Below, in pieces: positions 8,643-16,580 of a DNA stretch of 64,000 bases. Source of the stretch: Maritalea porphyrae. Lineage in GTDB: Bacteria > Pseudomonadota > Alphaproteobacteria > Rhizobiales > Devosiaceae. The DNA lies in NCBI RefSeq assembly GCF_027213965.1, contig NZ_JAPWGX010000003.1, positions 1 to 64,000 on the forward strand, given 5' to 3'. The position numbers and the translations under genes were made by a program. Position 1 is the stretch's first letter. The number at the start of each line of letters is the position of its first letter. The notes under the pieces are model-generated. The model was not told the origin of the DNA, did not search any database, and worked only from the letters and a program-made list of their open reading frames with translations.

Positions 8643-9121
8643 TGCAGTTCTTAAGTCTGATCGGTGGCTTTTTTGTAAGCCTGCTTGGCGGTGGTTTAGG
8701 TCCGAACCTCATAAAAGGGTTGAACCAAGCCTATCGCGACAAGCTGAATGCCAAAACAGAAAGCGAACGCATCGCTGCAGACGGGGCAATTGAGTTTTAT
8801 CAATCTCGAGTGGCCGTTCTCACCAATGCCAATGCTGAAGGCACCAATCGCCAAAAGTTCAAAATGAACCACAAAGTGTTTTGGTTCATTCTTGGCGCGG
8901 CGCTGTTGCCAGGGCTTAGTACATTTGGCTTGCTGGCCATTTATAACGTGCTTTGGCATGCCAATGGCATCTGGCCCCAAAGTTGGGGCATTGCCGCATT
9001 TCCTCAGCCTTATGACGAGTTTTCGCGCATGGCAATGGAATGGCTATTTGATCCGGTGAAAGTTGCACTTTCAACCGGCACCGCTGCCGCTGGCGGCTTT
9101 GTCACTGGCAAGCGCACATAA
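8642..9121 (+). CDS. Phage lysis-region membrane protein, holin-like
   Basis: 159 residues, translationally coupled to the endolysin gene. A hydrophobic Gly-rich N-terminus (residues 1-24) is followed by a charged helix (about 25-75) and a strong membrane segment (about 80-103). A short hydrophobic segment near the C-terminus ends in TGKRT. Two-segment proteins of this layout sit beside endolysins in many rhizobial prophages, where they are annotated as holins or 3TM holins. The role is inferred from position and topology; no family motif is decisive. Confidence 0.55.
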   Translation: MQFLSLIGGFFVSLLGGGLGPNLIKGLNQAYRDKLNAKTESERIAADGAIEFYQSRVAVLTNANAEGTNRQKFKMNHKVFWFILGAALLPGLSTFGLLAIYNVLWHANGIWPQSWGIAAFPQPYDEFSRMAMEWLFDPVKVALSTGTAAAGGFVTGKRT

Positions 9122-9124
9122 TCT

Positions 9125-9148
9125 AAGGCGCGGTGATGGTCGCGCCTT
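9125..9148 (+). terminator. Hairpin after the holin-like gene
   Basis: Arms AAGGCGCG (9125-9132) and CGCGCCTT (9141-9148) form a perfect 8-bp stem with an 8-base loop. Only a weak T stretch (TTTCTCTG) follows. It may attenuate or protect the lysis transcript. Confidence 0.5.
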
Positions 9149-9181
9149 TCTCTGTGTTCAAAGAATGATTGGGCTGGCTTT

Positions 9182-9421
9182 ATGAGCGGTGCTGTTACGT
9201 GGGAAATTGTGTCATTGATCGCCGGTATAGGTGCAATGTTGGTGACGATTGTGAGTTGGTCTTTTCGGGTGATCTCTTTGCTGCGAAAAGAGATTGCTGA
9301 GCATAAACTCTATGCCGCCAATCATTACGCCACCAAAGATGGGGTCAACCAAGAGTTGGAAAAATTCCGACAGTCGATTGATCGTTTGATTGATCGGATC
9401 GATCGGGCGTTGGAAAAGTAA
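9182..9421 (+). CDS. Small single-pass membrane protein with coiled coil (XhlA/spanin-like lysis accessory)
   Basis: 79 residues: a membrane segment at about 8-33 and a charged amphipathic coiled coil at about 34-79 with repeated LID/RID heptads. This architecture is shared by XhlA-like hemolysin/holin helpers and by inner-membrane spanins, all of which sit in lysis cassettes. The gene closes the plus-strand phage operon. The function is inferred from topology and position; the sequence does not separate the alternatives. Confidence 0.5.
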   Translation: MSGAVTWEIVSLIAGIGAMLVTIVSWSFRVISLLRKEIAEHKLYAANHYATKDGVNQELEKFRQSIDRLIDRIDRALEK

Positions 9422-9423
9422 CT

Positions 9424-10209
9424 TTATTCCGCTGGATTGATGGGCTTCACAGCATTGGTGTATTTGAGCAAACGGTTCCGCAGTCGTCCGCCAAATGGTG
9501 TGAGCAGTCGCCGCCGCGACCCTCTCTGAATGGCCCAAATGATGTAAGAGCAACCGCCCAAAATGATCGGCAAACTGTAAAATTGCCGGTTTGACTCCGT
9601 TAGAAATGGTGGTGCCGGAAGGATTGAAATATAGGCGGTCAGAATAATGGATGCAACAACCCCAAGTCCTGAGACAAAGAGAAAAAACGGCAAAAGGCTC
9701 CAGGCGGGTAAACGGAAAGTGATCTTCAACGTATCGGTTGTCTCCCAAAAGCCAGGGTAGAAATCTTGTGGCGCGGCGTTTGGGATTGCGCAGATCGCTC
9801 TTATGTCTTCACGCGTCAAGTTTTTCGCCACCTGAATCATGCGTTCTTGGTCGTCGTCATCTGCTAAAATGGATTCCAGCACAGCGCGCCATTTTGCGTC
9901 GGTTTCATCGCCTTCTCCTTCACTGTTGGCGCTTTCCAGCCATTTCGCCATGTTACTGGGGTCAGGGACGCTGGTTTCGATGTCAAGTTCGGGGTTAGCA
10001 TCTTTGACGGCAGCGATGTGCCCCTGAGCTCTTTTCTGTTTCTTTTCCAGCCGTTTCTTTGTCCAGTGTTCTAGTTTTTCACCGAGTAGTTTGGCTGAAG
10101 GGTTCAAGAGGTGGCCAATCGGTCCTTTGGATGCGACATCATTGGATTTAGCAATTGCTGTGCCAACGTCGATAAGGTCTTCGGTGTTTGGCGTTTCATC
10201 GTTGGACAT
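9424..10209 (-). CDS. Membrane protein with Abi-alpha-like (DUF4393-like) N-terminal domain, prophage cargo
   Basis: 261 residues, starting at ATG 10209 with GAGGA upstream. It is the only gene on the opposite strand in this prophage arm. Residues about 28-150 show the order seen in the Abi-alpha/DUF4393 family: hydrophobic LLNP-x-AKLLGEKLEHW, a basic helix, a charged linker, then D-A-K-W-R-A-V-L-E-S-I-L (about 102-113) and a helix with LTREDIRAI. Two membrane segments follow (about 168-192 and 203-222), then a basic tail. Abi-alpha proteins are linked to abortive phage infection. The family call rests on pattern recognition, so phage exclusion by the lysogen is an inference; a superinfection-exclusion or unrelated membrane role remains possible. 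It ends 3 bases from the facing gene. Confidence 0.45.
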   Translation of the reverse strand: MSNDETPNTEDLIDVGTAIAKSNDVASKGPIGHLLNPSAKLLGEKLEHWTKKRLEKKQKRAQGHIAAVKDANPELDIETSVPDPSNMAKWLESANSEGEGDETDAKWRAVLESILADDDDQERMIQVAKNLTREDIRAICAIPNAAPQDFYPGFWETTDTLKITFRLPAWSLLPFFLFVSGLGVVASIILTAYISILPAPPFLTESNRQFYSLPIILGGCSYIIWAIQRGSRRRLLTPFGGRLRNRLLKYTNAVKPINPAE

Positions 10210-10238
10210 GGAAATTCCTCAATTACAAGTAGCGGAGT

Positions 10239-10260
10239 AGGCAGCGCGTGAACGCTGCCT
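10239..10260. promoter_or_regulatory. Perfect inverted repeat in the divergent cargo promoter region
   Basis: AGGCAGCG (10239-10246) and its complement CGCTGCCT (10253-10260) are separated by 6 bases, between the divergent Abi-like and methylase genes. No T tract follows, so an operator is as likely as an RNA hairpin. A second, looser pair (ACCGGG / CCCGGT) lies at about 10262-10290. Confidence 0.45.
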
Positions 10261-10364
10261 AACCGGGCACAGTCGTCAAACAAACCCGGTCCAATCAAGT
10301 ATAACCTTAAAAATCGGCTCCGCCAGTGCTAGCTAGCGCAGCGATTATTAGGTTCAAATTCTTT

Positions 10365-11210
10365 ATGAATTCTCAATTTACGCCGGTCCGTCCGGTAAGT
10401 ACCCCTGCGCCCTATATGGGCGGCAAGCGCGCCCTTGCGCCTAAAATTGTAGAACGCATCAATCGGGTGCCACACAAGCTATATGTCGAAGTGTTTGTTG
10501 GCATGGGTGGCGTGTTCTTCAAACGCAACAATCAGCCACAAGCCGAAGTCATCAACGACAAGAGCGGCGAAGTGGTCAACTTGTTTCGCATCCTGCAGCG
10601 TCACTATGTGCCATTTATGGATTATTTGCGGTACCAGTTGACCTCGCGCAAAGAATTTGAACGTTTGGTCAGTGTAATTCCAACAACACTAACTGATCTC
10701 GAGCGGGCGGCGCGGTTTCTATATCTCCAAAGAACCTCGTACGGTGGCAAAGTTACCGGCCAAAGCTTTGGAGTTGCGCCAGAACGACCTGCGCGATTTG
10801 ACGTGTCCAAACTTGGCCCCGCACTTGAAGAGATCTTCGAGCGTCTTTCGGGTGTGGTGATCGAAAATCTTGATTGGTCTGTCGTGATGGAGCGTTACGA
10901 CCGTGCGGACGCATTGTTCTATCTCGATCCACCATATTGGGGTTGCGAAGATGACTATGGCAAAGAAGTGTTTTCACGTGAAGATTTCGCGCTGATTGCT
11001 GACAAAATGAAGACAATGCAGGGCCGTGCCATTCTTTCGCTCAATGACACGCCTGGTGTGCGCGAAACGTTTGCAGGCTTAAATATGGAAACTTTCGAGC
11101 TGCAATATATGATTGGCCAAGCATCTGGTGGCCCGAAAGAAGTAACAGAAGTGCTGATCTACAACTTTGATTTGCCAGATGAGGGACTTTTCTCGCTGTT
11201 AGGGACTTGA
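10365..11210 (+). CDS. DNA adenine methylase, D12 class (Dam-like)
   Basis: 281 residues from ATG 10365; an in-frame GTG at 10326 adds 13 residues but has no better ribosome site. It transfers a methyl group from SAM to N6 of adenine. The SAM-binding motif spans Y17-x-G-G-K21 and YVEVFVGMGGVFF (40-52). Motif IV DPPY, the catalytic loop, lies at 188-191. Length fits the Dam family (about 270-280). No restriction endonuclease gene is adjacent, so this is an orphan methylase. In prophages such enzymes commonly protect phage DNA from host restriction or affect regulation; that role is inferred. The recognition sequence cannot be read from the protein. Confidence 0.9.
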   Translation: MNSQFTPVRPVSTPAPYMGGKRALAPKIVERINRVPHKLYVEVFVGMGGVFFKRNNQPQAEVINDKSGEVVNLFRILQRHYVPFMDYLRYQLTSRKEFERLVSVIPTTLTDLERAARFLYLQRTSYGGKVTGQSFGVAPERPARFDVSKLGPALEEIFERLSGVVIENLDWSVVMERYDRADALFYLDPPYWGCEDDYGKEVFSREDFALIADKMKTMQGRAILSLNDTPGVRETFAGLNMETFELQYMIGQASGGPKEVTEVLIYNFDLPDEGLFSLLGT

Positions 11211-11262
11211 ACCAACAAAGCTTTGCTCCATGTGTCACACACCAAAAGCAAAGGAGATAAAA

Positions 11263-11487
11263 ATGTCTAAGATTGAAGGGTTTACAGTCACAGCCGCAAG
11301 CTTTCTAGCAATTGCGGAAGCCGCTGAAAAAATCGCCGCTGAAGCAAGGATTGCAGCGGAATATGCGCTTGAAGGCGAAACTAGAACCGCCATCGGTACC
11401 ATTTGTGGGTTCTCAAAGCAGGCTCAAGATCTGGCAACCGCAATACAAGGCATTCAGGCACTTGAATTACTAGCACATCAAAACTAG
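11263..11487 (+). CDS. Small Ala-rich helical protein, function unknown
   Basis: 74 residues from ATG 11263, chosen because AAGGAG lies at 11251-11256; an ATG at 11230 is upstream of that site. The protein is almost wholly helical, with repeated A-E-A/A-A-E patterns (residues about 10-45) and a C-terminal amphipathic helix. It has no Cys pair, no signal and no membrane segment. It sits between the methylase and the SOS-box gene in the prophage cargo region. I do not recognise a family. Confidence 0.6.
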   Translation: MSKIEGFTVTAASFLAIAEAAEKIAAEARIAAEYALEGETRTAIGTICGFSKQAQDLATAIQGIQALELLAHQN

Positions 11488-11490
11488 TTT

Positions 11491-11505
11491 GTTCTATTTT
11501 TGTTC
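11491..11505 (+). promoter_or_regulatory. LexA (SOS) box, alphaproteobacterial type GTTC-N7-GTTC
   Basis: GTTC at 11491-11494 and GTTC at 11502-11505 are separated by exactly 7 bases (TATTTTT). This is the established alphaproteobacterial LexA site. It lies 18 bases before the ATG at 11524, consistent with repression of that gene until DNA damage. The site is short, so chance occurrence cannot be excluded. Confidence 0.65.
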
Positions 11506-11532
11506 TCATGGTATTTCGGTGTCATGAGAACA
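11501..11532 (+). repeat. Perfect 10-bp inverted repeat covering the start codon of the zinc-ribbon gene
   Basis: TGTTCTCATG (11501-11510) and CATGAGAACA (11523-11532) are exact complements with a 12-base spacer. The left arm shares its GTTC with the LexA box, and the right arm contains the ATG at 11524. It could extend LexA binding, or in RNA it could sequester the start codon. Confidence 0.6.
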
Positions 11533-11967
11533 TCAATAAAGACACTTGGACAAGCAAAGCGATCGGGCCTCCGCCTTATAGCGATCTGCCACAGCATGCA
11601 TTGCCGTTATCGCAAGCTAGTCGATATTGATTCGGTCGTTCGCCATGTTGGTGTTATGCACGAGCTGATGCCAGCGCTTGGTGTTCGCCACTATAGCGAG
11701 CGCATGAGCTGCCCAAAATGTGGTGAACGAGGCATGTTCATTTGGTCTTTGAGTGTCGAAGATCCAGAGCCAGTTAGTGGCGGTTCGCAGTACCAAATCA
11801 ATGCCTGGGAAAATGGTGTGTTGGTGGCAACATTGTGCAGAGCGAGCGAATTTGAATTGGCGATCGCAGCATTCGATGTGGCAGTAAAGGTGCATCAGGG
11901 AAAGCAAATTACACTGCAAGAACGGGCGAGGGTGTTGCGCGATTCGTACGTCAAGGATGCAGGGTAA
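11524..11967 (+). CDS. Zinc-ribbon-like small protein under a LexA-type box
   Basis: 147 residues from ATG 11524; the in-frame TTG at 11500 lies inside the LexA box and is unlikely. Cys pairs CHSMHC (about 22-27 with neighbours) and CPKC (about 65-68) suggest one zinc site. The frame around them, G-L-R-L-I-A-I-C and later R-M-S-C-P-K-C-G-E-R-G, resembles a family of short zinc-ribbon proteins of unknown function common in Rhizobiales. The second half (about 80-147) is a mixed sheet/helix region without known motifs. The SOS-like box suggests expression during prophage induction or DNA damage; that is an inference. Confidence 0.6.
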   Translation: MRTSIKTLGQAKRSGLRLIAICHSMHCRYRKLVDIDSVVRHVGVMHELMPALGVRHYSERMSCPKCGERGMFIWSLSVEDPEPVSGGSQYQINAWENGVLVATLCRASEFELAIAAFDVAVKVHQGKQITLQERARVLRDSYVKDAG

Positions 11968-12090
11968 ATGTCGTGTTCTGCAAATAACCAATCCAAAACC
12001 AATAGATAAACACGGTTTTCTCCATATGTTCCCACGCCAAAGCAAAGCTAAGTACATTGAAATACATGTATTTTAGTTTAAGTAAGATCA

Positions 12091-12135
12091 CTCATAACGG
12101 TCTGGTCGTAGGTTCGAGTCCTACCGGGCCCACCA
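12091..12135 (+). other. attR: 3' fragment of a tRNA with CAU anticodon
   Basis: The sequence fits tRNA positions 32 to 76 exactly: anticodon loop CTCATAA (12091-12097), 5-base anticodon stem 3' side, variable loop TGGTC, T arm GTAGG-TTCGAGT-CCTAC, acceptor CGGGCCC, A73 and encoded CCA (12133-12135). No D arm or 5' acceptor strand lies upstream, and the preceding GATCA pairs poorly with CGGTC. The fragment is therefore not a functional gene. It lies between phage cargo and chromosomal transport genes, as expected for attR after integration into a tRNA 3' end. The intact tRNA(Met or Ile2) should lie at the left prophage end. Confidence 0.8.
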
Positions 12136-12280
12136 TTTTTTCTTTACGTTTGTGTTTCTTGAAACACCACCTGCAAATGGCGCACCAATAGCGTTGTTGC
12201 GGCGTTGTGCGATTTGTCGAGGCAAGCCATGGGAGAGCATTTTGTAAGACTTTGACAATGTTCTCGTTAAATGCTTTTGC

Positions 12281-12315
12281 ACGAAAAAAGGGGCCACAAG
12301 TGCGGCCCCTTTCGT
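12281..12315 (-). terminator. Terminator of the galactoside operon
   Basis: A perfect stem of at least 9 bp (AAAGGGGCC 12287-12295 with GGCCCCTTT 12303-12311) has a short loop. Read on the minus strand it ends in a run of T. It lies about 10 bases after the sugar-binding protein stop. Confidence 0.8.
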
Positions 12316-12322
12316 TAATTGG

Positions 12323-13597
12323 CTATTCAACCGTAAGGCCAGTAGCGTTTTTGATTTGTTTGGCAGCTTCATCCAGTGCTGCCTGTGCGCTGTCGTATTT
12401 GCCCTCAACAAATGCTGTTTGGATCGCAACCAGAATATCTCCAGCTTCGGCACCGTAAGGCGTGGCGCGAACTGGTTCGATGTCTGATGAGGTTTCAAGG
12501 ATGGTTTTCCAAATGGTTTGGCCGCCCCAATATTCTTGTGGTGAGCTCATGTATTCATCGCTCTGTGTGGAAAGCAATGATGGTACGAGGCCATGCGATT
12601 TTAGCATGCCGATTTGGATCTCTGGTTTGGTAAGTGCAAACTTTACGAAATCGTACGCCGCTGCAGGGTTTTTTGATGAGGCGGTGATGAACAATGCTGA
12701 TCCACCAAGGTTTGCAGCACGTTTTCCACCTTCTTCAAAAGCGGGCATTTTTGTAACCCGCCATTGGCCTGATAATTCTGGCATATTGTTGCGCACAGAA
12801 CCCTCATACCAAGCACCGTAAACAGCTGATGCCGTTTTTCCAGTTTTTAGCGCTGTGAGCTTCTCGCTCCAGCCGCCCGGCGCGATTACACCTGCGTCCG
12901 CCAGTTTTTTGACCTGATCAAGTGCGCGAACGCAGCCCGCTTGGTTGACGCGAATTGTGGTCTCGCCATTTTTTTCCCCAAACACAGAGCAACCAAGTTG
13001 TTGCGCCATTACGCTGAACCAGTTCAATCCAGATGTGTAGTTTGAGAGTGCCATGCGTGTTTCGCCATTTGTGGCAGCGGCAAGTTTTTTACCGGCCTCG
13101 ATATAGCCGTCCCATGTGGCAATGTCATCGGCGGTGATGCCAGCTTTGTCGAACAGATCTGCACGGTAGAAGGTCACCACTTGGCCAGCATCCCACGGCA
13201 CGCCATAAGTGTTATCGCCGCTTTGCAACTCAACCCATTTGTAGTCTGAGAACAGTGGTTTCAGCTCATCCACCCCAAATTGACTAAGTTCCACAAAGCA
13301 ATCTGGGAATTGTTGAATGTAGCGCTCGGCTTCGCCGTTCTCAATTGAGACCACGTCTGGCAAGTTGACGCCACCGGCCGCACAACCAGCAGTTAGTTGA
13401 TCATAGACCTGGCTGGTTACTGTGTTTGCGGTGAGTGCTGGATTTGTCGCATTATATTGCTCAGAAACGGATTTCAGAGCTTCAGCTGCAGTATCCCAAC
13501 TCCAAATCGTTATTTCTTCAGCATTGGCTGCCGTTGAAAGCAAAATGCCATTGCAGACCAGTAGGGCGCCAATAATGCGCTTTGTTGATGTGTTCAT
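12323..13597 (-). CDS. Sugar ABC transporter substrate-binding protein (family 1)
   Basis: 424 residues from ATG 13597, chosen for its GGAGG site; the longer open frame upstream overlaps the permease gene and has no site. A signal peptide ends near ANA|EE (about 25). The mature part starts EITIWSWDTAAEAL, typical of MalE/UgpB-type sugar-binding proteins. The motifs ITADDIATWDGYIEAGKKLAAA and GWSEKLTALKTGKTA are also typical. Unlike most such operons, it is the last gene, 44 bases after the second permease and just before a strong terminator. Its neighbours include a beta-galactosidase, so a galactoside ligand is likely but not shown. Confidence 0.88.
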   Translation of the reverse strand: MNTSTKRIIGALLVCNGILLSTAANAEEITIWSWDTAAEALKSVSEQYNATNPALTANTVTSQVYDQLTAGCAAGGVNLPDVVSIENGEAERYIQQFPDCFVELSQFGVDELKPLFSDYKWVELQSGDNTYGVPWDAGQVVTFYRADLFDKAGITADDIATWDGYIEAGKKLAAATNGETRMALSNYTSGLNWFSVMAQQLGCSVFGEKNGETTIRVNQAGCVRALDQVKKLADAGVIAPGGWSEKLTALKTGKTASAVYGAWYEGSVRNNMPELSGQWRVTKMPAFEEGGKRAANLGGSALFITASSKNPAAAYDFVKFALTKPEIQIGMLKSHGLVPSLLSTQSDEYMSSPQEYWGGQTIWKTILETSSDIEPVRATPYGAEAGDILVAIQTAFVEGKYDSAQAALDEAAKQIKNATGLTVE

Positions 13598-13641
13598 TTT
13601 TTCCTCCATTTTATGAACGCAGTGAATTCTTGGTTTTGTGA

Positions 13642-14493
13642 TTACTTGATTGCGCCATTTGCAATGCCGCTTACGATTTGGCGTTGCAGAAGCAAAAACA
13701 GGGTTACAAATGGTATTGTCATCAGCGTTACGCCCACCATCATTGGGCCCCAAGCAACGGTGTTCAGGCCGACAAGTCGACCAAGTGCGATCGGGGCTGT
13801 TTGTCGAGCTTCGGTGGTTAGCACCAACAGGGGCCACAAGTAGTCATTCCAGCACGCAATGAACAATATGATGGCTAAGGACGCCATTGCGGGCCGCACA
13901 AGGGGCAGCGCGATCTTTGCGAAGATGCGAAGTTCCGACGCGCCGTCTAAATAGGCCGCTTCCATGATTTCTTGGGGCAGTGCCAAAAATGTTTGACGCA
14001 TAAAAAATACGCCGAGTGCATTGGCTAAGTATGGGAGAACCACCCCGAAATAGGTGTTTGAAAGCCCCATATAACGCACCAAGATTACGTATTCTGGGAT
14101 AACGATTGCAATGCCGGGAACAGCGAGAATGAAGATGATCATTGCAAAGATGGCTTTGGCACCTGCAAATTTAAACCTTGCCAGCGCGTAGCCAGCCAAT
14201 GAGGAGACGACGAGCCCAAAAAATGTACCCGCACTGGCAACAATGACGGAGTTGATAATGGCACGCACAAAATCTTGCTTTGACTGGAGTTCGGCAAAGT
14301 TCTCAAGGAATTGACCGCCATGGTGGGCGATTATGCTGCCAGAAAAAATCATTTGATCGTCATGCGAGGCGTAGATGGTCATCATCCACAAGGGGGTCAG
14401 CCAAACAATTGCAACGATAAGCATGAAAAAGTTGAGGCTGATTTTTGCCCAGCGATCTGCTTTTGGAAATAGTCTCTTGGTCGCACTACGCAT
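13642..14493 (-). CDS. Sugar ABC transporter permease (MalG/LacG type)
   Basis: 283 residues with six predicted membrane segments. The EAA loop reads EIMEAAYLDGASELRIFAKIALPLVRP (about 176-202), the coupling helix that docks on the ATPase. The N-terminal ATKRLFPKADRWAKISLNFFM leads into the first segment, as in CUT1 permeases. It overlaps the upstream permease by 8 bases. It works with the MalF-like partner and the MalK-type ATPase of the same operon. Confidence 0.9.
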   Translation of the reverse strand: MRSATKRLFPKADRWAKISLNFFMLIVAIVWLTPLWMMTIYASHDDQMIFSGSIIAHHGGQFLENFAELQSKQDFVRAIINSVIVASAGTFFGLVVSSLAGYALARFKFAGAKAIFAMIIFILAVPGIAIVIPEYVILVRYMGLSNTYFGVVLPYLANALGVFFMRQTFLALPQEIMEAAYLDGASELRIFAKIALPLVRPAMASLAIILFIACWNDYLWPLLVLTTEARQTAPIALGRLVGLNTVAWGPMMVGVTLMTIPFVTLFLLLQRQIVSGIANGAIK

Positions 14494-15352
14494 CAGATTT
14501 GCTCCCCAATAACTTGAATTGGATCAGGGACAATCCTAGGCCTATGAATACGATGAAGTAGGCGATCGCGGACCCATAGCCGAAGTTGAAGCTCTTAAAG
14601 CCTTGTTGGTACATATACATTGCAACGGTGGTGGTGCTGACGCCTGGTCCGCCCTCAGTGAGCAATGTGGGCTCGGTGAACAACTGCAATGTGCCGAAAG
14701 TTGATAGAACAAGGCACAGCAAAATCACTGGTTTAAGATTTGGGAGGGTTATGTAGAGAAACTGGGTAAACCGGCTCGCGCCATCAAGCTCACTGGCTTC
14801 ATAGATATCTTTGGGAATGCTCTGAAGCCCTGCCAAAATAATTACAGCGTTATAACCCGTCCATCGCCATGTCAGGCTGATGGAAATGAGGGCAATCGCT
14901 CCGGCGGACGATCCTGTCCAAGCGATATCGGCAATGCCAACCGCGTTGAGCAGTTGATTTACAAAGCCGAAATCGTCGTTGAACAAAAGCCTAAAAATGA
15001 CAGCATATGCTGCATCGGCGACCACAATCGGAGCAAAAATTGCAAAGCGATAGATGCCTTTTAAGAACAGCAATTTACTGTTGAGAAACACTGCAAAAAT
15101 AACCGCGAGTGCCAACATAAATGGCACCTGCACGAGAATAATGAGAAATGTGTTTTTTAGCGTTGCAAGAAATAACGCATCCTCAAATAGGCGTCCCCAA
15201 TTGTGCAACATGTCGAATTTCCACGGCCGTGCGCGTGTATTGAAAAATGACATGCTGAATGAATAGATGATTGGAATTAGCCAAAGGCAACCAAAGGCGA
15301 TTAAATAGGGGGCGATAAAGGCATATGGGGTGATCCGATTCTTAGGCGACAT
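14486..15352 (-). CDS. Sugar ABC transporter permease (MalF/LacF type)
   Basis: 288 residues and six predicted membrane segments. The EAA loop is DIYEASELDGASRFTQFLYITLPNLKP (about 180-205). The periplasmic loop ARPWKFDMLHNWGRLFED is typical of CUT1 MalF-like proteins. It overlaps the ATPase gene by 11 bases and the next permease by 8, so the three are translationally coupled. The substrate is inferred from the GH42 gene to be a beta-galactoside. Confidence 0.9.
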   Translation of the reverse strand: MSPKNRITPYAFIAPYLIAFGCLWLIPIIYSFSMSFFNTRARPWKFDMLHNWGRLFEDALFLATLKNTFLIILVQVPFMLALAVIFAVFLNSKLLFLKGIYRFAIFAPIVVADAAYAVIFRLLFNDDFGFVNQLLNAVGIADIAWTGSSAGAIALISISLTWRWTGYNAVIILAGLQSIPKDIYEASELDGASRFTQFLYITLPNLKPVILLCLVLSTFGTLQLFTEPTLLTEGGPGVSTTTVAMYMYQQGFKSFNFGYGSAIAYFIVFIGLGLSLIQFKLLGSKSDA

Positions 15353-16487
15353 GTTGTGCGTCCGTCCCCATTAATGCCTGAGCGTCGGCGGGTAACTTGC
15401 GCGGAAGTGCTGCGCCTTGGGTATCAAACAACAGGCAATTCTGAGCAGAAAAGCGAAGGGATATTTGATCACCGCGCCGCACCGGGGCCGTGCCTTCCGA
15501 TGAACTGATAACCGGATCAGGTAGACCGATATCCAGATGGATAAGGCTTTCCGAACCAAGCCGTTCGATCAACTGAACAGTGCCAGTTATTTGATGCTCA
15601 AGATTGGTGTCATTTCGGAGGCGATGTGGCCGCAAACAAAGCGTCAACCTGGTGCCGCTTGAAAGGTTTGCCGCATTTGCCATTTCAACGGTGAGTGGTT
15701 TGGAGAATGCCTGTCCGGTGACGGTGACTTGTGTGCCGTGATTGCCAACAACTTCAACATCGAAACTGTTTATTTTGGGTGATCCAATGAATTGGGCAAC
15801 AAATAGGTTCTTTGGTGAGTGTAGGAGCTCAAGCGGCGTTCCTACTTGTTCAATTTGACCATCCCGCATCACCACCACGCGGTCCGCCAGCGTCATTGCT
15901 TCAATTTGGTCATGGGTTACATATATCATTGTTGCATCAAGCTCTTCATGCAACCGAGCAAGTTCAACACGCATGCTGACCCTTAAAGCAGCGTCTAGGT
16001 TTGATAGTGGTTCATCAAGCAAGAAAACTTGGGGCCGTTTAACAATGGCCCGGCCGATTGCTACTCGCTGACGTTGCCCGCCAGAAAGCTGTTTTGGCAG
16101 TCGGTCGAGATAGGGCGTCAATTGAAGGATTTGCGCGGTCTCGCTTATGCGCAATTCAATTTCTTCTTTGGGCAGCTTCAAAAGTTTTAGACCGAATTCC
16201 ATATTCTGACGCACGGTCATATGCGGATAAAGGGCATAACTCTGAAACACCATTGAGATGTTTCGTTTTGCTGCTGGCACGTCGTTCATCACTTTGTTGC
16301 CAATTGCAAGCGTGCCTTCATCGATGTCTTCAAGGCCTGCGATCATGCGCAAAAGAGTGGACTTTCCACATCCGCTGGGTCCTAGAAAGCAGGTGAACTC
16401 TTTCTCTCGGATACTGAGGTTGATCCCCTTGATCACATCAAGTGCACCATAGTTTTTGCGCAGTTCTTTTATGTCAACGTTTGCCAA
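15342..16487 (-). CDS. Sugar ABC transporter ATPase (MalK/UgpC/MsmK type)
   Basis: 381 residues from a TTG start at 16487, preferred because GGAGA precedes it by 7 bases and the protein then opens LANVDIKELRKNYGA as in the family. The longer frame from 16535 has no ribosome site. Walker A is GPSGCGKST, the Q loop FQSYALYPHMT, the signature LSGGQRQR, Walker B VFLLDEP and the switch His in YVTHDQ. The C-terminal third is a TOBE-type regulatory domain (DVEVVGNHGTQVTVTG). It energises the two adjacent permeases. Confidence 0.92.
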   Translation of the reverse strand: MANVDIKELRKNYGALDVIKGINLSIREKEFTCFLGPSGCGKSTLLRMIAGLEDIDEGTLAIGNKVMNDVPAAKRNISMVFQSYALYPHMTVRQNMEFGLKLLKLPKEEIELRISETAQILQLTPYLDRLPKQLSGGQRQRVAIGRAIVKRPQVFLLDEPLSNLDAALRVSMRVELARLHEELDATMIYVTHDQIEAMTLADRVVVMRDGQIEQVGTPLELLHSPKNLFVAQFIGSPKINSFDVEVVGNHGTQVTVTGQAFSKPLTVEMANAANLSSGTRLTLCLRPHRLRNDTNLEHQITGTVQLIERLGSESLIHLDIGLPDPVISSSEGTAPVRRGDQISLRFSAQNCLLFDTQGAALPRKLPADAQALMGTDAQHVA

Positions 16488-16580
16488 TTGAGATCTCCGG
16501 GTCGAAATGTCTGCTATGTGTCGCTTGAGTGCCAAAGCAAATGGTGTTTTGGTGTGGGAACACGGAACGATGCATGTGCA

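Larger units (their letters stand above)
11968..12322. other. Prophage-chromosome junction region without protein genes
   Basis: This stretch of about 355 bases holds an AT-rich phage end (to about 12090), the tRNA 3' fragment read as attR (12091-12135), and the terminator of the galactoside operon (12281-12315). No credible open frame lies between them. Confidence 0.6.

Noticed and set aside
12091-12135. Functional tRNA gene with CAU anticodon
   Set aside because: D arm and 5' acceptor strand are missing and the anticodon stem does not pair fully, so it is read as an att fragment.
13598-13837. N-terminal extension of the sugar-binding protein
   Set aside because: It overlaps the permease gene and has no ribosome site, while ATG 13597 has GGAGG and begins a good signal peptide.
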